NCBI GenBank assembly: GCA_938004815.1
Contig: CALKVR010000964.1
Coordinates: 1-5,206 of the forward strand
Direction of reading: 5' to 3'
Length of the DNA: 5,206 nt
Source: an uncultured Polyangiaceae bacterium
Lineage (GTDB): Bacteria > Myxococcota_A > Polyangia > Polyangiales > Polyangiaceae
Below, one piece after another: positions 1-5,187 of the stretch (position 1 is the stretch's first letter; each line of letters opens with the position of its first letter). The position numbers were made by a program, and so were the translations under genes. The notes below the pieces were generated by a model. The model did no database searches. It was not told where the DNA came from and worked only from the letters and a program-made list of their open reading frames with translations.

Positions 1-1209
1 CGCGAGGCGGGCGCACGCGCCGACGCCCAACGCGGCGGAAAGATCGACGCCGTCCGGGACCTTGCCGCTCACCTTGGCCGGCGCGCACGTGAGCCTGGAG
101 AGATCGCTGGTGGGGGGCGGCGCGAGCGCCTCGGCCGCCGACGCCGACGTGCTCCCGCCCACGTCGAAGCGCAGGTTGCCCGTGATGGCGGCGACGACGA
201 GCAGCAGGAGGACCAGGCTGCCGAACGCGGCGGCGCCGTAGACCGCGACCTTGGCGGTCCGCGATATCGCGCGGCGGGTTCGGGGTGGGATCGCCGAGAG
301 CGCCGACGTCTTCTCGGTGCCCTGCTCGACCGAGCCGGTCCGGACCTCGGCAAAGGGCTCGAGCATGCCGACGGCGTCGTCGATGGAGGCGAACCGGTCT
401 TCGGGCTCCTTTGCGAGCGCGCGCAGCACGACGCGCTCGACGTCGCGAGGCACCGACTTCACCACATCGCGCAGGGCGGGGGCCGGCTTGCCGAGGATCT
501 GCGAGATCAGCGTCACCGTGTCGGCCGCGTCGAAGGGGGACCGTCCCGCGAGGAGCTCGTAGGCGGTGACACCCCAGGAGAACTGATCCGAGCGACCGTC
601 GACCGGATCGCCCCGCAGCTGCTCGGGTGACGCGTAGCGCGGGGTGCCGACAACCTGGCCCGCGCCGGTCAGGGTGTCGAGGCTCTGCCCGGCCTCGGTG
701 GGCGCGCTCGGGTCGACCGCGGCGGCGGTGCGCTTGGCGATCCCGAAGTCGAGCACCTTGAGCGTGCCGTCCTCGCGGATCATCAGGTTGTCGGGCTTGA
801 TGTCGCGGTGCACGAGGCCGCGCGCGTGCGCGGCGGCGAGCGCGCGGCCCGCCTCGCACAGCCAGCGGATCTTGCGCGCGTCGTCGGTGCCCGACGCGTC
901 GATCGTCGCGCGCAGCGTTCGGCCGCGGACGAGCTCCATCGCGAGGTACGTCTCGCCGCCCTCGTCGTGGTCGATGACGCCCGCGTCGAGGACGAGGACC
1001 GCGTTCGGGTGCTCGAACGCGGCCGCTGCTCGCGCCTCGCGGAGCATTCGCTGGCGCGCGTCGGCCGACGCGTCGCTGGCCGAGACGAGCTTCAGCGCGA
1101 CTTTTCTGCCGAGCAGCGAGTCTTCGGCCTCGTACACCTCACCCATGCCGCCCTGGCCCAGCAGGGAGAGGATGACGTAGCGGCCGACGTGGTCCCCCGG
1201 CTTCCGCAT
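1..1209 (-). CDS. Hanks-type serine/threonine protein kinase with a transmembrane segment, partial (C-terminus beyond window)
   Basis: Probable membrane-anchored Ser/Thr kinase. The 403 visible residues start at ATG 1209 and run in frame to base 1. The order is that of a complete kinase domain: glycine loop GQGGMGEVY (18-26), ATP-binding Lys40 in VALK, probable helix-C Glu58, catalytic HRDIKPDN (134-141), DFG (154-156), then GTPRYASPEQ (188-197) closing an activation loop rich in Thr and Ser, so all catalytic residues are present. A basic stretch (about 310-320) precedes one hydrophobic span (321-342), so the kinase should face the cytoplasm and the Pro/Ala/Ser-rich tail the periplasm. That tail has two cysteines (375, 399) and continues past the window edge. 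The start has a good Shine-Dalgarno GAGGG that overlaps the stop of the upstream HTH-TPR gene. The family is certain; the substrate and the sensed signal are unknown. Confidence 0.96.
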   Translation of the reverse strand, partial: MRKPGDHVGRYVILSLLGQGGMGEVYEAEDSLLGRKVALKLVSASDASADARQRMLREARAAAAFEHPNAVLVLDAGVIDHDEGGETYLAMELVRGRTLRATIDASGTDDARKIRWLCEAGRALAAAHARGLVHRDIKPDNLMIREDGTLKVLDFGIAKRTAAAVDPSAPTEAGQSLDTLTGAGQVVGTPRYASPEQLRGDPVDGRSDQFSWGVTAYELLAGRSPFDAADTVTLISQILGKPAPALRDVVKSVPRDVERVVLRALAKEPEDRFASIDDAVGMLEPFAEVRTGSVEQGTEKTSALSAIPPRTRRAISRTAKVAVYGAAAFGSLVLLLLVVAAITGNLRFDVGGSTSASAAEALAPPPTSDLSRLTCAPAKVSGKVPDGVDLSAALGVGACARLA

Positions 1210-1216
1210 AGCGGGG

Positions 1217-1221
1217 CCCTC
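1217..1221 (-). promoter_or_regulatory. Shine-Dalgarno of the kinase gene, overlapping the upstream stop codon
   Basis: Read on the minus strand, GAGGG lies 7 nt before the kinase ATG and shares bases with the TGA stop (1220-1222) of the HTH-TPR gene. This fixes the kinase start and suggests that ribosomes finishing the upstream gene can reinitiate on the kinase. Confidence 0.7.
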
Positions 1222-2299
1222 AGAGGTGCTTGCGAGCGATCTCGGCCCACGTGCCGGTGGGCTCGATCTCGAGGTACTTGCGCCAACACGGCCGCGCTTC
1301 GTCGGCTTCGCCGGTCTGCTCGTAGGCCATCGCGAGGTTGAAATACGCGTCGGCGAAGCGGGGATCGCTGGCGATCGCGCCCTTGAAGAACGTGATCGCG
1401 CGCGCGGGCTCGCCGCGCTCGAGCATCACGTAGCCGAGGTTGTACTGCGCCTCGGGCTGGGTGCCGTCGATGGCGAGCGCCTTCTCGTAGAGGACGACCG
1501 CCTGGTCCTCTTCGCCGCGGCGAAAGCAGATGTTGCCGAGGTTCGTGTGCGCGATGGCCAGCCACGGGTCGAGCTCGACCGCGCGCCGGTAGAGCGTCTC
1601 GGCCTCGGTCATGGTCGCCGGGTCTTCGTCGAGCTGGCTCGCGCGAACGTAGAGATCGTACGCCGTCCTCGCGCGCGCCTTGCCCGCGTTGGGCCGGAGC
1701 ACGCGCACCACGTCGTCGCGCAGGGCGCGGAGGTCGAAGTCGAGGACCATCTGGCCCGTCACGGGCTCGTAGCTGCCCGTCGACGATCGCAGGACGACCT
1801 TGCGGCCGTCCGAGACGATCGACAGCTCGGCGAGCGGCCGTGTCACCTTGGGCAGGGCGGCGCGGATGCTCTCGATCGCGCGCGCGACGTCGCGGAGCCG
1901 CACCTTCTTGGCGAGCAGGTCGCGCGCCGCGCGGAGCGCGATGATGTCTTGGAACGTGTACGCGCGGTGGCCGCGGCGCCGGCCCGAGGGCCCGACGACG
2001 CCGTTCTTGGCCAGCGAGCGGATGCGCCCGATGGAGAGGCCGAGGAGGCGCGAGACCTCGGTCGACGTGAACACGTCGCTGACAGGCTCGCGCGACGACG
2101 GGGGAGGGGAGTCGGCGTCGTCGGCCTTCGGCTGGGGCGGCCCGTCGATTCGCCCGCCGCCCGGACCGAACACGACGTGGATGACCTTCGTCTGCGGCAC
2201 CTCGGGGGTGAGCGCGTCCTCTCGGCCCGCCTTCTCTCCCGAAGACTTGCCGCCGGCAGACTTGTCTCCCCGACCGGAACCTCGCTTCTGCCTGTTCAT
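1220..2299 (-). CDS. MerR-type helix-turn-helix protein with C-terminal TPR repeats
   Basis: Probable DNA-binding regulator of 359 residues. A basic, Gly/Ser/Lys-rich N-terminus (about 1-30) and a Pro/Asp-rich linker lead into a MerR-like winged helix (about 76-145). This contains STEVSRLLGLSIGRIRSL, then the wing GRRRGHRAYTFQDI, then a helical stretch. After a middle region of unknown role (146-212) come four tetratricopeptide repeats at about 213-245, 246-279, 280-313 and 314-347, each with the usual small and aromatic consensus positions (for example HTNLGNICFRRGEEDQAV). The metal- or drug-binding C-terminus of classical MerR proteins is absent and the TPR array sits in its place, so the input is probably a protein partner. 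I chose ATG 2299 (MNRQKRG). An in-frame GTG at 2314 would add five residues; neither start has a clear Shine-Dalgarno. The kinase gene follows after 10 bp, which suggests a common signalling role. The target promoter is unknown. Confidence 0.9.
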   Translation of the reverse strand: MNRQKRGSGRGDKSAGGKSSGEKAGREDALTPEVPQTKVIHVVFGPGGGRIDGPPQPKADDADSPPPSSREPVSDVFTSTEVSRLLGLSIGRIRSLAKNGVVGPSGRRRGHRAYTFQDIIALRAARDLLAKKVRLRDVARAIESIRAALPKVTRPLAELSIVSDGRKVVLRSSTGSYEPVTGQMVLDFDLRALRDDVVRVLRPNAGKARARTAYDLYVRASQLDEDPATMTEAETLYRRAVELDPWLAIAHTNLGNICFRRGEEDQAVVLYEKALAIDGTQPEAQYNLGYVMLERGEPARAITFFKGAIASDPRFADAYFNLAMAYEQTGEADEARPCWRKYLEIEPTGTWAEIARKHL

Positions 2300-2397
2300 T
2301 CCGCACCGCGCCACGCCGATGACCCGATGGGCACGCTACCACGCACGCGCGCCGCTTCGCGATCGTTCATAGCGCTTCGAGCACGTCGCGGCGTGCG
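2300..2397 (-). promoter_or_regulatory. Intergenic region upstream of the HTH-TPR gene, weak promoter candidate
   Basis: This 98-bp gap separates two minus-strand genes. A TANNNT hexamer, TAGCGT, lies at 2333-2338 on the minus strand, 33 nt before ATG 2299. The hexamer 18 bp further upstream matches the -35 consensus poorly, so this is only a candidate promoter for the HTH-TPR/kinase unit. Confidence 0.25.
2381..2396 (-). terminator. Short inverted repeat just after the stop of the unknown 159-residue gene
   Basis: GCACG (2381-2385) and CGTGC (2392-2396) form a 5-bp stem with a 6-nt loop starting 1 nt after the TGA. There is no T-run on the transcribed side, so it is at best a weak terminator or an RNA 3' end structure. 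Confidence 0.25.
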
Positions 2398-2877
2398 TCA
2401 AGTCCGAAGCGCGGTCCGCTTGCCGTACACGGCGGCTTCGACCTCGACGCGGAGAGTAAGGTTCGCCGCCGTGACGGCGACCTCGATCTCCGCGCGCAGC
2501 ACCCCGAGCGTCCCTTCGGCGCGCAGCTCGGCTTCTTCGCGCGCGATCCGGAGCGCGCGGACGCGCAGGTGTGGATCCAGGGTGAGCGCGCCGCGATCGA
2601 TCGGCGCGCCGTGCCCGAGGCCGGCCGCATCTTTCCACAGGAGGACGATCGAGGTCGTCCCGAAGTAGACCGACGGCGTTCCCTGCACGGCGCCCTCGCT
2701 CATCACGTCGGCCCGCTCGAGCCAGGCCTGTATCGGGCCGTAGGCCACGCGGACGAGGTGCTTCTGCCGCCTGAGGGTCAGCGGAACGGCGCGAATTTTT
2801 GCGATCCCGGGGCCGGCGCCCATTTCGATTCGACAATCGTACGTGTCAATCGAGCCGGTCGGCCAAACGCGCGCCAC
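2398..2877 (-). CDS. Protein of unknown function, 159 residues
   Basis: I do not recognise this protein. Codon use is strongly G/C at third positions, like the surrounding genes, which supports this frame over the arginine-rich alternatives. It has no signal peptide or membrane span, so it is probably cytoplasmic. The N-terminal half appears beta-rich (for example KHLVRVAYGPIQAWLERADV). A hydrophobic core GTPSVYFGTTSIVLLWKD lies at about 66-83. A basic-acidic segment LDPHLRVRALRIAREEAEL follows at about 100-118, and the C-terminus (about 126-150) is rich in alternating hydrophobic residues, as in beta strands. I chose GTG 2877 because AGGGG precedes it by 5 nt. ATG 2823 would give 141 residues but has no Shine-Dalgarno. 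It is divergent from the unknown gene at 2929 with a 51-bp gap, and lies 98 bp upstream of the HTH-TPR gene on the same strand, so cotranscription is possible. Confidence 0.78.
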   Translation of the reverse strand: MARVWPTGSIDTYDCRIEMGAGPGIAKIRAVPLTLRRQKHLVRVAYGPIQAWLERADVMSEGAVQGTPSVYFGTTSIVLLWKDAAGLGHGAPIDRGALTLDPHLRVRALRIAREEAELRAEGTLGVLRAEIEVAVTAANLTLRVEVEAAVYGKRTALRT

Positions 2878-2882
2878 GCTTG

Positions 2883-2887
2883 CCCCT
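2883..2887 (-). promoter_or_regulatory. Shine-Dalgarno supporting the GTG start at 2877
   Basis: Minus-strand AGGGG sits 5 nt before the GTG codon at 2877-2875. It is the only good ribosome binding site near any candidate start of this gene, and so decides the start. Confidence 0.55.
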
Positions 2888-2891
2888 GAAG

Positions 2892-2921
2892 TTGGCCGGC
2901 GACAGAAGCGCTCTTTACCGT
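2892..2921 (+). promoter_or_regulatory. Candidate promoter of the 118-residue unknown gene, leaderless type
   Basis: TTGGCC (2892-2897; 4 of 6 to TTGACA) and TACCGT (2916-2921; TANNNT) are separated by 18 bp. The -10 hexamer ends 7 nt before ATG 2929, so transcription would start at or next to the start codon. No Shine-Dalgarno precedes this ATG, which fits a leaderless mRNA. Confidence 0.42.
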
Positions 2922-2928
2922 TCGATGT

Positions 2929-3285
2929 ATGCAATACGAGGGAACGGAGCGACGCCAGCACCGATTGGTCGTGACCCGCAACACCGAGTACCACCTGAAG
3001 GGCGACGTCTGCGTCGCCGTTCGGGACCGCGCGTCGAAGCGCTGGAGCGAAGGTCACCTCGCCGTGTCCAAGCGGGTCGAGGGCGGCGTCCGCTTCTACG
3101 ACAACGGGGCGGTGGTCCCGAGCCTGGACCCGCTGGGGGTCGGCGATGCGATGTTCTTCACCTACCGCACCGACCGTGGCGAGGACCGCCAGCTCATCAC
3201 GAGCCGGATCGAGGCGATCGAACGGACGCCCAAGAAGGACGTCCTGACGTACGCCACCCTCGGCCCGCGCAAGAAGCGGTCCTGA
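2929..3285 (+). CDS. Protein of unknown function, 118 residues, with an N-terminal RxxxR motif
   Basis: I do not recognise a named family. The protein is small and soluble, with no signal peptide or membrane span. The N-terminus TERRQHRLVVTRNTEYH has RxxxR (Arg8, Arg12), which resembles the start of PilZ c-di-GMP-binding domains. However, the second PilZ motif (D/N)xSxxG is not present, so I do not call it PilZ. Alternating hydrophobic residues in DVCVAVRDR (26-34), GGVRFYDNGAVVPSL (52-66) and GDAMFFTYR (72-80) suggest a small beta-barrel-like fold. The C-terminus is basic (GPRKKRS). ATG 2929 has no Shine-Dalgarno but a promoter-like -10 lies just upstream. An ATG at 2925 is in another frame. 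The gene is divergent from the unknown gene ending at 2398 and convergent with the rhodanese-E1 gene, leaving 13 bp between the stop codons. Confidence 0.82.
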   Translation: MQYEGTERRQHRLVVTRNTEYHLKGDVCVAVRDRASKRWSEGHLAVSKRVEGGVRFYDNGAVVPSLDPLGVGDAMFFTYRTDRGEDRQLITSRIEAIERTPKKDVLTYATLGPRKKRS

Positions 3286-3303
3286 CGGGCCTGCTCCGTC
3301 AGG
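3281..3303. terminator. Perfect 8-bp inverted repeat over both convergent stop codons, likely bidirectional terminator
   Basis: CCTGACGG (3281-3288) and CCGTCAGG (3296-3303) pair perfectly across a 7-nt loop. The left arm contains the TGA of the plus-strand gene (3283-3285), and the right arm contains the minus-strand TGA of the rhodanese-E1 gene (3299-3301). There is no T-run, so intrinsic termination is not proven, but position and symmetry suggest a shared transcript-end structure. Confidence 0.5.
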
Positions 3304-3321
3304 CGGTGCCGCCGACGGAGC
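3293..3321. other. Second, longer hairpin that competes with the inverted repeat at 3281-3303
   Basis: GCTCCGTC (3293-3300) pairs with GACGGAGC (3314-3321), and inside it GGCGG (3302-3306) pairs with CCGCC (3309-3313). This gives up to 13 pairs with one unpaired A at 3301 and a tight loop of 2 nt (4 if the innermost pair stays open). It uses the same bases 3296-3303 as the first repeat, so the two cannot form together. It includes the last codons of the rhodanese-E1 gene. Confidence 0.45.
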
Positions 3322-4474
3322 AGAACCACTCGTAGTCGACGTAGCTCTTGATGGTGGGCGCGTCCCCGCAAGCGGGGCAGGTCTTGTCGCGGCGCAGCTT
3401 GAGCTCGCCGAACCGCATGCGCAGCGAGTCGTACGTCAAGAGGCGCCCCACGAGGGTGTTGCCCTTGCCGAGCAAGATTTTGATCGCCTCGGTCGCCTGC
3501 ACGACGCCGACGATGCCCGGCAGGATGCCGAGGACGCCCGCCTCTTGGCAGCTCGGCGCGAGGTGCGGCGGGGGCGGCTCGGGGTAGAGGCAGCGGTAGC
3601 ACGGGCCGCCGCCGCCCGGGTCGAAGACGGTGACCTGCCCCTCGAAGCGGAAGATCGACCCGTGGACGACCGGCTTCTTGTGAAAGACGCTCGCGTCGTT
3701 CACGAGATACCGCGTGGGGAAGTTGTCGCAGCCGTCGACGATGACGTCGAAGCCCTCGAAGATCCGGTCGACGTTCTCGCTCGTGAGGCGCTCGGGGAAC
3801 TTCACCACTTTCACGTCGGGGTTCAGATCGGTCAGCGCCTTTTCTGCGCTCTCGACCTTGAGGGTGCCGACGCGGCTAGTGGCGTGGAGGATCTGGCGCT
3901 GCAGGTTCGACGCGTCGACCGTGTCGCCGTCGACGAGCCCGAGCGTGCCCACGCCGGCGGCGGCGAGGTAGAGCGCCGAAGGGCTGCCGAGGCCGCCGGC
4001 GCCGAGGAGCAGCACCTTGGACCCGAGGAGCTTGGCCTGGCCGGCCTCGCCCACCTCGGGCAAGAGGATGTGGCGCGAGTAGCGGTCGCGCTGAGCGTCC
4101 GTCAGCGCAGGCGGAACCTCCATCGGAAAGCCGAGATCTTTCCAGCGAACGAACCCCGGGTTGGCGCTCTCGACGTTGGTGTACCCCATGTCGGCGAGCG
4201 TCTTGGCCGCGAGCGCGCTCCGCGTGCCGCCCGCGCAGTAGAGGACGATCGGCGCCGCCTTGTCGGGGAGCTTTTGCTCGACTTGAATCTCGAGAAAGCC
4301 CCGAGGCAGGATGATCGCGCCCGGGATGAACCCCGCGCGCGTCTCCTCTTTCTCCCGGACGTCCACGAGGACCATCGGCGTCTTGTCCTCCATGCGACGC
4401 TTGACCTCTTCGAGCGACACGATGCGGATCTGCTTGCGGACCTCGCTGATCAGCTCGGTATACGACTGGGGCAT
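3299..4474 (-). CDS. Rhodanese-MoeB/ThiF fusion: E1-like adenylyltransferase with N-terminal sulfurtransferase domain
   Basis: E1-like enzymes of this family adenylate the C-terminal glycine of a small sulfur carrier (MoaD, ThiS or CysO type), and a rhodanese domain can supply persulfide sulfur. This 391-residue cytoplasmic protein has a rhodanese domain first (about 14-120; VLVDVREKEE at 36-45; active-site loop CAGGTRS with Cys80). The MoeB/ThiF domain follows (about 128-385): RYSRHILLPEVG (131-142), nucleotide loop GAGGLGS (158-164), SNLQRQILH (189-197), Lys206 in TLKVESA, DNF with Asp250, a Cys309 in SCQEAGVLG at the family's catalytic-cysteine position, and zinc pairs CYRC (292, 295) and CPAC (366, 369). 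All expected residues are present. In human MOCS3 and actinobacterial MoeZ the rhodanese domain is C-terminal, so the order here is reversed. ATG 4474 opens the conserved region but has no Shine-Dalgarno. No carrier gene is nearby, so the pathway (molybdopterin, thiamine or cysteine) is undecided, and I withhold the symbols moeB and moeZ. Confidence 0.95.
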   Translation of the reverse strand: MPQSYTELISEVRKQIRIVSLEEVKRRMEDKTPMVLVDVREKEETRAGFIPGAIILPRGFLEIQVEQKLPDKAAPIVLYCAGGTRSALAAKTLADMGYTNVESANPGFVRWKDLGFPMEVPPALTDAQRDRYSRHILLPEVGEAGQAKLLGSKVLLLGAGGLGSPSALYLAAAGVGTLGLVDGDTVDASNLQRQILHATSRVGTLKVESAEKALTDLNPDVKVVKFPERLTSENVDRIFEGFDVIVDGCDNFPTRYLVNDASVFHKKPVVHGSIFRFEGQVTVFDPGGGGPCYRCLYPEPPPPHLAPSCQEAGVLGILPGIVGVVQATEAIKILLGKGNTLVGRLLTYDSLRMRFGELKLRRDKTCPACGDAPTIKSYVDYEWFCSVGGTA

Positions 4475-4524
4475 AGGCGAGAGGGTTTAGCAGCGAGCGG
4501 GGGGAGCGGCTATGGTCTCGCCCC
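4475..4524. promoter_or_regulatory. Divergent intergenic region with a 7-bp inverted repeat at its edges
   Basis: These 50 bp separate the two cofactor genes and must hold promoters for both unless one is read from further away. GGCGAGA (4476-4482) and TCTCGCC (4516-4522) are perfect inverted copies whose centres are 40 bp apart, each 1-2 nt from a start codon. They could be a paired operator, or merely a common sequence just ahead of start codons. On the minus strand, a poor -10-like TAAACC lies 9 nt before ATG 4474. Confidence 0.4.
4487..4516 (+). promoter_or_regulatory. Candidate promoter of the cobalamin adenosyltransferase gene, leaderless type
   Basis: TTAGCA (4487-4492; 4 of 6 to TTGACA) and TATGGT (4511-4516; 4 of 6 to TATAAT) are 18 bp apart. 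The -10 ends 8 nt before ATG 4525, which places transcription start at about the start codon. The G-rich run at 4499-4504 is too far from ATG 4525 to be a good ribosome site. Confidence 0.45.
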
Positions 4525-5187
4525 ATGGCCAAGGACGACGCCGCCCCGTTCCACGACCCCCACGTGACCATCAACCGCGTCTACACGAAGCGGGGCGATG
4601 CCGGGAAGACGAGCCTCGTCGGCGGGCAGACGGTCGACAAGGACGACCTCCGCATCGAGGCCTACGGCACCGTCGACGAGCTGAACAGCGTCGTCGGCGC
4701 CGCGCGCGTCAGCGCGCTCGAGCTCGCGATCGGGGGCGACGACCCCGGGGCCACGCTCGTCCTGACCGTCCTCGCCGCGTCACTCCTTCGCGTGCAGCAC
4801 GAGCTCTTCAACCTCGGCTCGCTGATGTCGACGCTCCCCGAAGACCTGCGCCCGGGCCAGCCCCGCGTGACCGACAAGGACGTCGAGGCGCTCGAGCGCG
4901 AGATGGACTCCGCGCAAGAGACCCTCCCCACGCTCCGATCGTTCGTCCTGCCGGGCGGCAACCGCCTCAACACCGACCTACACCTCGCGCGCACCATCTG
5001 CCGCCGCGCCGAGCGGTGCGCCGTCCGGGCGGCGCGAGAGGGAGAGATCGATGCGGTCGCGGTCCGCTATTTGAACCGGCTGTCGGACGCCTTGTTCGTG
5101 TGGAGCCGGGTGGGGTGCGCGGCGGCGGGGGTCGAGGAGGTTTTGTGGAGCCCGAACGCGGGGGCGACGGGAGGGGGAGCGGGGTAG
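4525..5187 (+). CDS. PduO-type ATP:cob(I)alamin adenosyltransferase
   Basis: Transfers the 5'-deoxyadenosyl group of ATP to cob(I)alamin, giving adenosylcobalamin for enzymes such as methylmalonyl-CoA mutase; cytoplasmic, a trimer in characterised relatives (family knowledge). The 220 residues show the family signatures in order: ATP-binding TKRGDAGKTSLVGG (21-34), YGTVDELNS (47-55), QHELFNLGS (91-99), FVLPGG (140-145), ARTICRRAER (155-164; Arg156, Arg160, Arg161 and Glu163 align with human MMAB Arg186, Arg190, Arg191 and Glu193), and YLNRLSDALFVWSR (182-195). It is slightly longer than many bacterial PduO/CobO2 proteins because of a 14-residue N-terminal extension, an extra loop near 68-76 (AIGGDDPGA) and a Gly-rich tail. 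ATG 4525 has a promoter-like -10 just upstream and no Shine-Dalgarno; GTG 4564 is a less likely start. No cobalamin-dependent enzyme is visible nearby. The biochemical assignment is strong; the partner mutase is unknown. Confidence 0.96.
   Translation: MAKDDAAPFHDPHVTINRVYTKRGDAGKTSLVGGQTVDKDDLRIEAYGTVDELNSVVGAARVSALELAIGGDDPGATLVLTVLAASLLRVQHELFNLGSLMSTLPEDLRPGQPRVTDKDVEALEREMDSAQETLPTLRSFVLPGGNRLNTDLHLARTICRRAERCAVRAAREGEIDAVAVRYLNRLSDALFVWSRVGCAAAGVEEVLWSPNAGATGGGAG

Noticed and set aside
644..1341. Two overlapping plus-strand open frames of about 178 codons
   Set aside because: Both are antisense to the kinase domain, which shows every catalytic motif in the minus frame.
1092..2342. Minus-strand open frame of 416 codons in a second frame over the HTH-TPR gene
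   Set aside because: It overlaps two well-supported genes on the same strand and its translation is an Arg/Pro/Ala-rich low-complexity sequence, the +1 shadow of the real frames.
1226..2668. Plus-strand open frame of 480 codons, the longest in the window
   Set aside because: It lies antisense to the HTH-TPR gene and part of the unknown 159-residue gene. Its translation is a monotonous Arg/Ala/Val/Leu/Asp/Glu mix with no domain, typical of mirror frames in GC-rich DNA.
2336..2836. Arginine-rich minus-strand open frame of 166 codons
   Set aside because: It overlaps the 159-residue gene on the same strand. The alternative frame has better third-position G/C use, normal amino acid composition and a Shine-Dalgarno.
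2927..2937. GTAT-GCA-ATAC inverted repeat over the start codon of the 118-residue gene
   Set aside because: A 4-bp stem with a 3-nt loop is too short to count as evidence of an operator or RNA switch.
2878..3057. Extension of the 159-residue gene upstream to 3057
   Set aside because: It would overlap the start of the divergent gene at 2929. The GTG at 2877 with its Shine-Dalgarno is a better start.
3299..3319. The C-terminal VGGTA of the E1 protein as a sulfur-carrier GG tail
   Set aside because: Carrier proteins end exactly in GG, are small and have a ubiquitin-like fold. Here two residues follow the GG, and the tail belongs to a full E1 domain.
4512..4514. ATG preceded by a GGGGGGAG run with good spacing, 13 nt before the adenosyltransferase start
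   Set aside because: It is out of frame with the adenosyltransferase, and its translation does not resemble any protein. The ATG is better explained as part of the -10-like TATGGT.
3545..4567. Plus-strand open frame of 340 codons
   Set aside because: It is antisense to the rhodanese-E1 gene, whose motifs are unmistakable. The translation has biased composition and no recognisable motif.
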